NCBI GenBank assembly: GCA_020346205.1 | Contig: CP070776.1 | Location: 1,259,797-1,269,383 of the forward strand | From: Deltaproteobacteria bacterium | Lineage (GTDB): Bacteria; Desulfobacterota; Desulfobulbia; Desulfobulbales; BM004 | Length of the DNA stretch: 9,587 bases | Direction: 5' to 3' | Shown here: one piece after another, positions 1 to 7,225 of the stretch | Layout of the letters: every line of letters starts with the position of its first letter | Position numbering within the stretch: the first letter of the stretch is position 1 | Position numbers and translations under genes: made by a program | Notes under the pieces: model-generated | What the model saw: only the letters and a program-made list of their open reading frames with translations | What the model was told of the DNA's origin: nothing | The model's database searches: none

Positions 1-1407
1 GAACCCTGCGACCCTGCAGAGGCTAAGGAGTTTTTGAAAACAGCCTACTGGTTGAGCGAGGGGTATGACACCCCGGTAATTGTGAGGACAACGACCCGTA
101 TCGCCCATGTCAAGGGGCAGGTGGCTCCCGGTGAAAAGGCAAGCTCTTCAGTGAAGGCAGAAATCGTCAAGGATGCTGCCAAGTTTGTCATGCTGCCGGC
201 AAACGCCAGGAACAGGCGCAAATTTGTAAGCGAGCGCATGCAGCGCCTCAAGGAGTTTGCAGAGACCTTTCCTGAAAATCGCATTGAATGGGGTGACGGC
301 ACCAGAGGCTTTATAACCAGCGGTATTTCCTATCTGTATGTCAAGGAGGCCTTTCCCGAGGCCTCGGTGTTGAAGCTGGGAATGGTCTGGCCCCTGCCGG
401 AGAACATGATCAGAAGCTTTGCCGAACAGGTGGATGAGCTCTTTATTGTTGAGGAGCTTGATCCGTTTCTTGAACTGCATATCAAGGCCATGGGCATCCC
501 ATGCCACGGCAAGGATCTTATCCCTGCTGAAGGTGAACTTAATGCCGGGATCGTGAAAAAAGCAATTACCGGTGAGGATGCTGCCAAATTCGCTCCGGTT
601 GCTTTGCCGCCCCGGCCGCCGAATATGTGTCCTGGATGTCCGCACAGGGGTCTTTTTTATGCCCTGTCAAAGCAGAAGGTCTTTGTGGCCGGTGATATAG
701 GCTGTTACACACTTGGTTTTCTGCCGCCGTTGTCATCCATGGACTCATGTGTTTGTATGGGCGCCGGGGTCTCTGGAGTGCACGGCATGGCCAAGGCGCT
801 TGACGAGGAAGGTATGGGTAAGGAGGTCGCAGTGATAGGCGATTCCACCTTTGTCCATTCGGGTATTACAGGCCTTATCAATATTGTATACAATGACAGC
901 TATTCCACGGTCATCATCGTTGATAACCGGATTACGGCCATGACAGGCCAGCAGCCCAATCCTGCCTCAGGGACAAATATCAAGGGCGAGCCGGCAATGA
1001 TGCTTAACTTTGAAGAACTCTGCAAAGCAATCGGGGTTAAGCATGTTGTCACGGTCAACCCCCATGAGATAGAAGAAACAAAGAAGGTGCTGAAAGAGGA
1101 AATCAACCGGCCCGAGCCCTCGGTGGTGATCAGCCGGGCACCGTGCGTCCTCATACCGTCCGAAAAGAAGCGGGTAAAAATACCTTATTGTACCACGATT
1201 ACTAACTGCACAGGCTGTAAGATGTGCCTCGGCATTGGCTGTCCGGCCATCCACTGGGTGCCGGTAACTCCAGAGGAAGGAGAAAAACTGGGTTTCAAGG
1301 AAAAACAGAAGGGATACTCGGAGATCAGTGTTGAGTTGTGCAATGGATGTGGACAGTGTGCAGAACTTTGTAAGTTTGAGGCCATCACCATAAAGGAGGA
1401 AAAGTAA
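1..1407 (+). CDS. iorA: Indolepyruvate ferredoxin oxidoreductase, alpha subunit (5' partial)
   Basis: Catalytic subunit of IOR, a cytoplasmic enzyme that oxidatively decarboxylates aryl-pyruvates (from Trp, Phe, Tyr) to aryl-acetyl-CoA and CO2 while reducing ferredoxin. The frame is open from base 1, so the gene runs in from outside; 468 residues are present, against about 600 for the family, so most of the N-terminal pyrimidine-binding domain is missing. Visible parts, numbered from the first codon: the end of the N-terminal domain with RTTTRIAH, a middle domain with VEELDPFLE, a CPGCPHRG motif at about 210-217, and a TPP-binding domain with GDIGC at 231-235 and a GDS (280-282)...DN (308-309) cofactor motif. 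A C-terminal 2x[4Fe-4S] ferredoxin domain has Cys 403/406/409/414 and 447/450/453/457. In the second cluster the usual Pro after the last Cys is Lys458. The stop overlaps the iorB start by one base (TAATG). The family call is secure; the aryl-pyruvate substrate follows from family knowledge. Confidence 0.95.
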   Translation, partial: EPCDPAEAKEFLKTAYWLSEGYDTPVIVRTTTRIAHVKGQVAPGEKASSSVKAEIVKDAAKFVMLPANARNRRKFVSERMQRLKEFAETFPENRIEWGDGTRGFITSGISYLYVKEAFPEASVLKLGMVWPLPENMIRSFAEQVDELFIVEELDPFLELHIKAMGIPCHGKDLIPAEGELNAGIVKKAITGEDAAKFAPVALPPRPPNMCPGCPHRGLFYALSKQKVFVAGDIGCYTLGFLPPLSSMDSCVCMGAGVSGVHGMAKALDEEGMGKEVAVIGDSTFVHSGITGLINIVYNDSYSTVIIVDNRITAMTGQQPNPASGTNIKGEPAMMLNFEELCKAIGVKHVVTVNPHEIEETKKVLKEEINRPEPSVVISRAPCVLIPSEKKRVKIPYCTTITNCTGCKMCLGIGCPAIHWVPVTPEEGEKLGFKEKQKGYSEISVELCNGCGQCAELCKFEAITIKEEK

Positions 1408-1988
1408 TGAGTGAACAGGGAAATATTCTCTTTTGCGGCGTTGGCGGCCAGGGTATCCTGCTGGCCAGTGAGGTAACTGCCTACAGCCTGCTGGCTGTTG
1501 GTATGGACGCCAGGAAGAGTGAAGTGCACGGAATGGCACAGCGGGGTGGTTCGGTGACTGCACAACTGAGGTACGGCTCCAAGGTTTATTCGCCGTTGAT
1601 CAGTGTGGGTGAAGCGGATATAGTTGTTGCATTTGAAATGATGGAAGCAGTGCGGTACCTGCCATATATGCACGATGACACCAAGGTAATTGTAAACACC
1701 CATAAAATTTATCCGCCAGCCATTGCAACCGGAAAAATGGACTATCCTGAAAACGTCCTGGATGAACTGACAAGCCGCAATATTCATGTCAAGCAGTTGG
1801 ATGCCTTTAAAATTGCCAGCAGCGTTGGTGAAGTACGGGCGGTCAATATTGTCATGGTTGGAGTGCTTTCCACCTATCTGCCCATTGAGGAGCAGGTGTT
1901 TTTGGACGTTATGAACGAAAGGATCCCCGAGCGGCTCCGTGAAGTCAATATCAAGGCTTTTCAGGAAGGTAGAAAGGCAGCAGCATAA
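1407..1988 (+). CDS. iorB: Indolepyruvate ferredoxin oxidoreductase, beta subunit
   Basis: Small subunit of IOR (pyruvate-ferredoxin oxidoreductase gamma-type domain), which pairs with IorA to form the active enzyme. The 193 residues match the usual length of about 190-200, so it is complete. Seen: an N-terminal glycine-rich GVGGQG at residues 11-16 and the family signature SEVHGMAQRGGSV at 38-50, followed by the acidic GEADIVVAFE strand region. The ATG start shares one base with the iorA stop and has a strong AAAGGAGG ribosome site about 7 bases upstream, inside the end of iorA, so the two subunits are probably translationally coupled. There is no frameshift or missing motif. Other POR-gamma-domain proteins are possible in isolation, but the partner IorA makes IorB the natural call. 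Confidence 0.95.
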   Translation: MSEQGNILFCGVGGQGILLASEVTAYSLLAVGMDARKSEVHGMAQRGGSVTAQLRYGSKVYSPLISVGEADIVVAFEMMEAVRYLPYMHDDTKVIVNTHKIYPPAIATGKMDYPENVLDELTSRNIHVKQLDAFKIASSVGEVRAVNIVMVGVLSTYLPIEEQVFLDVMNERIPERLREVNIKAFQEGRKAAA

Positions 1989-2006
1989 AAGGCTAAGGAG
2001 ACAGTA

Positions 2007-3308
2007 ATGATCTGGAACGCAGAATTTGAAACAATGCCAAGGGAGCATTTGGAGGCCTTGCAGTTAAAAAGGCTGAAAGACCTGGTGGAGCGCAGTTATT
2101 ACCGGGTAAAGCCTTACAGAGAAAAAATGGATGAGGTCGGCATAAAGCCTGAGCATATAAAATCTCTGGCTGATCTGCAGAACCTGCCTTTTACCACCAA
2201 GGATTTTTTAAGGGATAATTATCCATTCGGGCTTTTTACCCTGCCCCTGGACCAGGTAGTCCGGGTGCATGCCTCATCCGGAACAACAGGAAAACCAACT
2301 GTGGTTGGCTATACCAAGCGGGATATTGAAACCTGGGCCGAGGTCATGGCAAGGTCACTGTCCTGTGCCGGAGTGCACAGGGGTGACGTGGTGCACAATG
2401 CCTATGGTTACGGATTGTTTACCGGCGGCCTCGGTGCCCATTACGGTGCCGAGAGACTGGGGGCCACGGTTGTCCCGATTTCAGGCGGGCAGACCAAGAG
2501 ACAGATCATGATCATGCAGGACTTTGGTTCTAATGTCCTGTTGTCCACACCTTCCTATGCGCTTAATATTGCTGATACCATGACTGACATGGGTGTTGAT
2601 TCCTCAAAGCTTTCTCTGCGGGTTGGTATCTTTGGGGCAGAGCCGTGGAGCGAGAATATGCGTGAAGAGGTTGAGAAGAAGCTGGGCCTAAAAGCCATTG
2701 ATATTTACGGGCTGAGTGAAATTATCGGTCCCGGTGTGTCCATGGAATGTATTGAGGCGCAGCATGGCCTGCATATTTTTGAAGACCATTTCATGCCCGA
2801 GATCATTGATCCGGATACCGGTGAAGTACTTCCCCTGGGCGAGTCCGGCGAGCTTGTTTTTACTACTCTGACCAAGCAGGCCTTCCCGCTTATTCGCTAT
2901 CGGACCAAGGATATCACCAGGCTCATAGCCGAGCCCTGTGTTTGCGGCAGAACTTTTTACCGCATGGAAAAAATTACCGGCCGCACCGATGATATGCTGA
3001 TCATCAGGGGAGTTAATGTCTTTCCCACCCAGGTGGAGCATGTTCTGGTGGGTATTGAGGGAGTTGAGCCGCATTACCAGATAATCGTTAACCGGGAAGG
3101 CTCCCTTGACACCATGGAAGTGCAGGTCGAGGTGAGCGAACAGCTTTTCTCCGATGAAGTAAAGAATCTGGAGAATTTAAGTAAGCGTATCCAGGCAGAG
3201 ATAAAAGACCTGATCGGTTCTTCCTGCAAGATCACCCTGGTTGAACCGAAGACGATCCAGAGAAGTGAAGGGAAAGCTAAACGGGTCATTGACAATCGTA
3301 AAATATAG
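2007..3308 (+). CDS. paaK: Phenylacetate-CoA ligase (PaaK family), first copy
   Basis: Cytoplasmic ANL-superfamily enzyme that joins an aryl-acetate (phenylacetate, perhaps indole- or hydroxyphenyl-acetate) to CoA through an aryl-acetyl-AMP intermediate. It has 433 residues, the normal PaaK length. Seen: the adenylate P-loop SSGTTGKPT at 90-98, [10 protein letters not shown] at about 163-172, FGAEPWSE at 209-216, YGLSE at 234-238, the hinge-region YRTKD at 298-302 and GRTDDM at 325-330. A C-terminal domain ends with GKAKR at 422-426, the region that holds the catalytic lysine in this family. Cys248, His253/His256, Cys311 and Cys313 could form a metal site (inference). It starts 18 bases after iorB behind a clear AAGGAG at 1995-2000, so it shares the iorAB transcript. 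Next to IOR it supplies or consumes the same aryl-acetyl-CoA pool. A second copy starts at 8727. The exact acid substrate cannot be read from the sequence. Confidence 0.93.
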   Translation: MIWNAEFETMPREHLEALQLKRLKDLVERSYYRVKPYREKMDEVGIKPEHIKSLADLQNLPFTTKDFLRDNYPFGLFTLPLDQVVRVHASSGTTGKPTVVGYTKRDIETWAEVMARSLSCAGVHRGDVVHNAYGYGLFTGGLGAHYGAERLGATVVPISGGQTKRQIMIMQDFGSNVLLSTPSYALNIADTMTDMGVDSSKLSLRVGIFGAEPWSENMREEVEKKLGLKAIDIYGLSEIIGPGVSMECIEAQHGLHIFEDHFMPEIIDPDTGEVLPLGESGELVFTTLTKQAFPLIRYRTKDITRLIAEPCVCGRTFYRMEKITGRTDDMLIIRGVNVFPTQVEHVLVGIEGVEPHYQIIVNREGSLDTMEVQVEVSEQLFSDEVKNLENLSKRIQAEIKDLIGSSCKITLVEPKTIQRSEGKAKRVIDNRKI

Positions 3309-3317
3309 TATTTAAAA

Positions 3318-3330
3318 CAAAACTGTTTTG
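3318..3330. promoter_or_regulatory. Perfect 13-bp palindrome, possible operator
   Basis: CAAAAC-T-GTTTTG is a perfect inverted repeat with 6-base arms around one central base. It lies 10 bases after the paaK stop and 66 bases before the ACT-protein start. A one-base loop cannot form an RNA hairpin of this shape, so if it matters it is more likely a site for a dimeric DNA-binding protein. ACTGTT (3322-3327) can alternatively pair with AACAGT (3352-3357). The A/T-rich make-up means chance is not excluded. No convincing -35/-10 pair was found in this 88-bp gap. Confidence 0.3.
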
Positions 3331-3396
3331 CATTTGTTCGATTTCAGTTAGAACAGTGTAGCCAAACTTTGATTTGAGTTCAGTGAGAGGTGGGAT

Positions 3397-3828
3397 ATGA
3401 AAGTTGATCAAATAGCGGTGTTTCTAGAAAATAAGTCAGGCCGTCTGGCTGCTATCACCAAGGTCTTAAGTGACAGCAACATTAATATCCGGGCCCTATC
3501 TGTGGCAGATACTGCTGACTTTGGAATTTTGCGATTGATTGTTGATGACACCGACAAGGCTACACGGGTTTTAAAGGAAGAGGGTTTTACGGTCGGCAAG
3601 GCAGATGTTATAGCAGTTGAAGTAGCCGACAGGCCGGGAGGACTCGCAAGAGTGCTGGCTGTTCTCCATGAAGCAAGTATAAATGTGGAGTACATGTATG
3701 CCTTTGTAGAAAAAAGCTCGGAAAATGCTGTGCTTATTTTCCGTTTTGATGACCCGGATATTGCCATTACAATTCTGCAGAATGCCGGAATTAAAATATT
3801 GACTGCTGAGGAAGTTAGGTCAATTTAA
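3397..3828 (+). CDS. Stand-alone tandem ACT-domain protein
   Basis: A 143-residue protein made almost wholly of two ACT domains (about 1-68 and 71-143). ACT domains are small beta-alpha-beta-beta-alpha-beta folds that usually bind an amino acid at a domain interface. The first repeat carries ENKSGRLAAITKVL (11-24) then NINIRALS; the second carries ADRPGGLARVLAVL (77-90) then SINVEYMY. The D/N-x-x-G-x-L turn at the start of the first helix is the typical ligand-binding element. There is no catalytic, DNA-binding or membrane segment, so it is probably a regulator or sensor that acts through a partner. The ATG is preceded by a GAGGTGGG-like ribosome site. It sits between the paaK/iorAB block and the importer, which suggests it reads the level of an amino acid linked to that pathway. 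Its target is unknown. Tandem-ACT proteins beside IOR/PaaK genes occur in other anaerobes as far as I recall. Confidence 0.88.
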   Translation: MKVDQIAVFLENKSGRLAAITKVLSDSNINIRALSVADTADFGILRLIVDDTDKATRVLKEEGFTVGKADVIAVEVADRPGGLARVLAVLHEASINVEYMYAFVEKSSENAVLIFRFDDPDIAITILQNAGIKILTAEEVRSI

Positions 3829-3896
3829 GCTGCAATAAAGTGGGGGGATATTGATCTCAAGTATAGAACAATAGTCCAGATAGGAAAAAAACGAAC

Positions 3897-3903
3897 AAGG
3901 AGG
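3897..3903 (+). promoter_or_regulatory. Strong ribosome-binding site of the binding-protein gene
   Basis: AAGGAGG, a near-perfect Shine-Dalgarno sequence. It lies 7 bases before GTG (3911) and 10 bases before the in-frame ATG (3914), so the spacing favours the GTG start, although either could be used; the choice changes the protein by one residue. It is among the strongest sites in the window, in keeping with the high expression usual for periplasmic binding proteins. Confidence 0.75.
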
Positions 3904-3910
3904 TTGAAAC

Positions 3911-5080
3911 GTGATGAAGCGAGTATTGAGTTCTGTAGTAGCAGTAGTAATCTCGTTATGCCTGGTAGCTGGTTTTTCACCAGCATCAGTTGCCAAGGCC
4001 GAAGAGACCATCAAAGTGGGAGCCATTTTGGCTGTTACCGGTCCTGCATCATTTCTGGGTGGCCCGGAGGCCAGGACCCTGGAAATGATGGTTGAAAAGA
4101 TCAATGCCGCGGGAGGTGTTAACGGCAAAAAAATAGATCTTATCATTAAGGATTCAGGCGCCAATCCTGAAAAGGCTATTTCATTCACCAAGCAGCTTAT
4201 CGAAGAAGATAAGGTTTTTGCAATCATTGGACCTTCCACAAGCGGCGAGACCATGAAGATCAAAAATATCGTCGAAGAAGCCCAAATGATCCTTGTTTCT
4301 TGCGCAGCCGCTGAAGTGATTGTCAATCCTGTTGCAAAATATGTTTTCAAAACACCGCAGAAGGACAGCCATGCTGTTGCGAAAATCTACGGTACCATGA
4401 AAGATATGGGCATAACGAAGATTGCTGTACTGGCGGGTAATACAGGTTTTGGTAAGGCAGGTAAGGGACAGCTGGAGAAAATGGCTCCAGAGTTCGGCAT
4501 TGAGATCCTGGCGGCAGAAGTATACGACAAAAAGGCCACAGACCTCTCTGCTGTTGTGGCAAAACTGATGGCCAACAAAGACATCCAGGCTGTGGTCAAC
4601 TGGTCAATTGTTCCTGCCCAGGGCATCCTGGCCAAGAATATGAGGCAGGCCGGTTGGGATGTGCCCCTGTTCCAGAGCCATGGTTTCGGTAATATCAAAT
4701 ATGTTGAAGCAGGCGGAGCAGCAGCCGAAGGCATCATTTTTCCGGCTGGGCGTTTGCTCGTTGCCAACATGCTGGGTGAAGACAATCCCCAGAAGCAGTT
4801 GTTGGTCCGTTACAAAATTGACTATGAGACAAAGTACCCGGATGATAAGGTTTCCACCTTTGGCGGCCATGCCTATGATGCTCTCACCATACTTGTGGCT
4901 GCAATTGAAAAAGCCGGCACTGATAAGGAAAAAGTACGCGATGCCATTGAAAACCTGAAGGGAGTTCCAGGAACAGCCGGTGTGTTCAACTTTTCTCCAG
5001 AGGATCATAATGGTCTGGATATCGATTCTTTTGAAATGATGACAGTTAAAAACGGAAAATTTGTTATCTATCATAAGTAA
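3911..5080 (+). CDS. livK: Periplasmic amino-acid-binding protein of LIV/HAAT ABC importer
   Basis: Substrate-binding protein (Peripla_BP_6 / LivJ-LivK type) that captures ligand outside the inner membrane and delivers it to the permeases encoded downstream. It has 389 residues. Residues 1-30 form a Sec signal peptide: MMKR, a hydrophobic core at about 5-22, and a likely cleavage AKA|EE after residue 30. No lipobox is present (Cys17 is preceded by Leu), so the mature protein of about 359 residues should be soluble in the periplasm. Mature motifs include KVGAILAVTGPASFLG (35-50), INAAGGVNGKKI (64-75), IIGPSTSGET (105-114) and the C-terminal GTAGVFNFSPEDHNG (354-368) typical of the family. It starts 82 bases after the ACT gene and is followed by a hairpin at 5111-5141. 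The ligand is not readable: branched-chain amino acids are the family default, but aromatic amino acids or aryl-acids are plausible from the neighbouring IOR and PaaK genes. Confidence 0.92.
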   Translation: MMKRVLSSVVAVVISLCLVAGFSPASVAKAEETIKVGAILAVTGPASFLGGPEARTLEMMVEKINAAGGVNGKKIDLIIKDSGANPEKAISFTKQLIEEDKVFAIIGPSTSGETMKIKNIVEEAQMILVSCAAAEVIVNPVAKYVFKTPQKDSHAVAKIYGTMKDMGITKIAVLAGNTGFGKAGKGQLEKMAPEFGIEILAAEVYDKKATDLSAVVAKLMANKDIQAVVNWSIVPAQGILAKNMRQAGWDVPLFQSHGFGNIKYVEAGGAAAEGIIFPAGRLLVANMLGEDNPQKQLLVRYKIDYETKYPDDKVSTFGGHAYDALTILVAAIEKAGTDKEKVRDAIENLKGVPGTAGVFNFSPEDHNGLDIDSFEMMTVKNGKFVIYHK

Positions 5081-5110
5081 AACTAATCATCTATTGACTT
5101 ACTAACAGCA

Positions 5111-5145
5111 GGGGCGGAGATATAAACAATCTCTCCGCCCCTTTT
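5111..5145 (+). terminator. Hairpin with short T-run between livK and livH (terminator or attenuator)
   Basis: GGGGCGGAGA (5111-5120) and TCTCCGCCCC (5132-5141) form a perfect 10-bp, G+C-rich stem with an 11-base loop, followed directly by TTTT then CCC. This is the shape of an intrinsic terminator, but the T-run is short. It lies 30 bases after the livK stop and 25 bases before livH, inside the importer operon. It therefore more likely causes partial termination or protects the livK 3' end, so that binding protein exceeds permease. Not tested here. Confidence 0.75.
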
Positions 5146-5166
5146 CCCGTTATACAGCTCCTACAC

Positions 5167-6057
5167 ATGGCTCCTGAACTTTTCATACAGTATCTGTTTG
5201 CCGGTATTACCTATGGCATTATCTATGCCATCGTTGCAATCGGATTTAACATCATCTACAACACCACGGGCATTATTAATTTTGCACAGGGTGAGTTCGT
5301 AATGCTGGGTGGTATGATCGCCATCACCATGCATTCCTTCATGCCGATTCCTCTGGCAATTGTAGTGGCAGTGCTGATAACCATGGTTGTCGGAGCTTTG
5401 ATTGAAATGGTTTTTATACGCTGGCTGGAGAGTCCCTCAGTACTGCGTATGATCATAATCACCATCGGTATCTCCATACTGGCGCGGGAAGTGGCCTTAC
5501 ATATCTGGGGTGAGAGTGTCCGGGCCCTGCCCTATTTTATCGGCAACGAGGTGACATCCGTAAAAATTTTTGGAGCAAGAATTTCTCCGCAGGTGCTGTG
5601 GGTCATAGGTGTCTGCTCCCTTATGGTTGCTGGCTTGAGCCTCTTTTTTAAGTTTACCTCGCTGGGCCGTGAGATGCGGGCCTGTGCCGCTAACCGGCGG
5701 GCAGCAACGCTCTGCGGCATTAATACAAAAAATATGGTTACCCTGTCCTTTGTGCTTTCAGCAGGCATTGGGGCCGTGGCAGGCTGTGTCATGTCTCCGA
5801 TTACCTATTCGGATTATTCAATGGGACCCAACCTGGCAATCAAGGGGTTTACCGTTGCTATCCTGGGTGGATTGGGTAACAGCCTGGCTGCAGTGGCAGC
5901 CGGTTTACTCCTCGGTATCATAGAGGCATTTTCCGTTTCAGTGCTGCCCCTTGCCTTTCAGGATGCCATCGCCACCTCAATATTACTTCTCATACTGTTT
6001 GTCAGGCCGCATGGTCTGTTCGGCAGCAGTGAGGCAGCCAGCCTGAAGGAATTCTGA
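5167..6057 (+). CDS. livH: LIV/HAAT ABC importer permease, LivH family
   Basis: Inner-membrane permease subunit that, with LivM, forms the transport channel. It has 296 residues, the usual length, with about eight hydrophobic segments. Typical LivH elements are seen: GIIYAIVAIGFNIIYNTTG near residues 17-35, INFAQGEFVMLGG at 37-49, and the cytoplasmic ATPase-contact loop GREMRACAANRRAATLCGIN at 167-186 (an EAA-like loop). GFTVAILGGLGN (227-238) and the terminal FVRPHGLFG (278-286) also match the family. ATG 5167 is the only sensible start: no ATG, GTG or TTG lies in frame upstream as far as the hairpin, and the protein begins where relatives begin. No Shine-Dalgarno sequence is visible in the 20 bases before it, unlike most genes here, and the hairpin ends only 25 bases upstream. 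The stop overlaps the livM start (TGATG). Confidence 0.93.
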   Translation: MAPELFIQYLFAGITYGIIYAIVAIGFNIIYNTTGIINFAQGEFVMLGGMIAITMHSFMPIPLAIVVAVLITMVVGALIEMVFIRWLESPSVLRMIIITIGISILAREVALHIWGESVRALPYFIGNEVTSVKIFGARISPQVLWVIGVCSLMVAGLSLFFKFTSLGREMRACAANRRAATLCGINTKNMVTLSFVLSAGIGAVAGCVMSPITYSDYSMGPNLAIKGFTVAILGGLGNSLAAVAAGLLLGIIEAFSVSVLPLAFQDAIATSILLLILFVRPHGLFGSSEAASLKEF

Positions 6058-7148
6058 TGGGTTTGTTGAGAAGGTACATACCGGTTTTGGGCCTCCTGGC
6101 TGTTGTGGTGGGAATTCAGCTGGTGACGCATTTTACGGAAACCACATATTACCTGACCCAGCTGACCATGTCAGCCTATTACTCTGTTGTGGTTATCGGG
6201 CTCTGCGTCCTGATGGGGTATGGCGGCCAGATTTCGCTGGGGCATGCCGGCTTTTTTGCCATTGGCGGCTACCTTGCCGGAGCACTTACCACACACAACC
6301 TGTTGCCACTCAAGGATCATGGATTGGTCGAATTTTTGGATAAGGTCGGTCTGCTGATTAATAGCAAGGACTTATACGGCGGAGATCTGCTGGCTGTTGA
6401 GCCATGGGCTGCCTGTATTATTGCTGTTCTGACAGCAGGACTGATTGCTTTTGCCATTGGTGGGCCGGTTTTAAAGCTGAAAGGTCATTACCTTGCCATG
6501 GCAACACTGGGTTTCGGTATAATCATTTATCGTATTGCACTTGCCAGTGCTTATTTTGGAGAGGCTGACGGCATCTCCGAGGTTCCCGGTTTCAAGTTGC
6601 TGCCCGGTATAGAGGTAAGCGGCAGTTTTGGGGCGCGTGTTTTAAATTATTACATTGCCTGGGGAGTAGTCATATTAGGCATTATTCTTCTCCTTAACCT
6701 CATACATTCCAGGGTGGGAAGGGCCTTACGTTCCATTCACGGAGCTGAAGAGGCTGCCAATGCCATGGGGGTCAATACCGCCCGCTACAAGCTTTACATA
6801 TTTGTTTTAAGCGCTGTTTTTGCCGCCCTTGCCGGAGTACTTGTTACCCACTACAACGGTGGTATCGGTCCCTCTGAGGCAGGGGTAATGAAGTCGGTAC
6901 GCTATGTTGCTATTGTTGCTGTCGGCGGCATGGCCCATCTCTGGGGAGCTCTCATCATGGGCATAGTGTTGAATTTCCTGTCGTTGAGAGGTGTGTTCGG
7001 CTCCTATGATGATGCTGTGTTTGGTGTGATCTTAATAGTTATCATGCTTTTTGCGCCCCAGGGAATATTAAAAATAAACCCATGGCAGCAAATAAAATCG
7101 CTATTGTCTCTCATGGTTCCACAATCAAAGGAAGAGACTCAGGAATGA
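6057..7148 (+). CDS. livM: LIV/HAAT ABC importer permease, LivM family
   Basis: Second inner-membrane permease subunit, partner of LivH. It has 363 residues. Seen: the family motif GYGGQISLGHAGFFAIGGY at 54-72, GPVLKLKGHYLAMATLGFG at 136-154, FGEADGIS at 167-174, and the ATPase-contact loop SRVGRALRSIHGAEEAANAMGVN at about 218-240. GGMAHLWGALIMG follows at 290-302 and LFAPQGI at 331-337. Residues about 80-115 form a mostly hydrophilic stretch between membrane segments that seems longer than in common LivM proteins (comparison from memory). The start overlaps the livH stop by one base, with GAAGGA about 6 bases upstream, indicating translational coupling. A 77-bp A/T-rich gap separates it from livG, the widest break among the four membrane and ATPase genes. 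Confidence 0.93.
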   Translation: MGLLRRYIPVLGLLAVVVGIQLVTHFTETTYYLTQLTMSAYYSVVVIGLCVLMGYGGQISLGHAGFFAIGGYLAGALTTHNLLPLKDHGLVEFLDKVGLLINSKDLYGGDLLAVEPWAACIIAVLTAGLIAFAIGGPVLKLKGHYLAMATLGFGIIIYRIALASAYFGEADGISEVPGFKLLPGIEVSGSFGARVLNYYIAWGVVILGIILLLNLIHSRVGRALRSIHGAEEAANAMGVNTARYKLYIFVLSAVFAALAGVLVTHYNGGIGPSEAGVMKSVRYVAIVAVGGMAHLWGALIMGIVLNFLSLRGVFGSYDDAVFGVILIVIMLFAPQGILKINPWQQIKSLLSLMVPQSKEETQE

Positions 7149-7225
7149 TCAGTTTTTTGGGTCATTTAGTTAAAATTACAATTTGAGAGTGACTTTTTAA
7201 TTGAATACATAAGGTACGGGAATTA

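Noticed and set aside
34..36. TTG with an AAGGAG just upstream, which could be read as the iorA start
   Set aside because: The frame is open to base 1, and the upstream codons (EPCDPAEAKEF) match the interior of IorA. The AAGGAG encodes Lys-Glu, and a start here would remove most of a required domain.
21..2000. Exact 10-bp repeat GGCTAAGGAG at 21-30 and 1991-2000
   Set aside because: One copy is coding sequence and the other is a ribosome site; a short purine-rich match of this size is expected by chance.
1185..2048. Long open frame of 287 codons on the - strand opposite iorA/iorB
   Set aside because: It lies wholly opposite two well-supported genes, has no recognisable domain, and is rich in His/Cys/Gln of the kind produced by reading the complement of coding sequence.
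3829..3910. Possible promoter in the gap before livK (TTGATC 3851, TATAGA 3862)
   Set aside because: The two boxes are only 5 bases apart and no other pair has 16-18 base spacing; only the ribosome site is supported.
3820..4350. Open frame of 176 codons on the - strand opposite the start of livK
   Set aside because: It is the complement of a clear signal peptide and binding-protein domain, with no motif of its own and no ribosome site.
7149..7225. Possible promoter or -24/-12 element in the A/T-rich gap before livG (TTGAGA 7183, TACATA 7206; TGGCAC 7227)
   Set aside because: The -10 candidate matches the consensus at only three of six bases. The TGGCAC falls within the livG start and is not followed by TTGC at the right spacing. 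The gap holds nothing else I can support.
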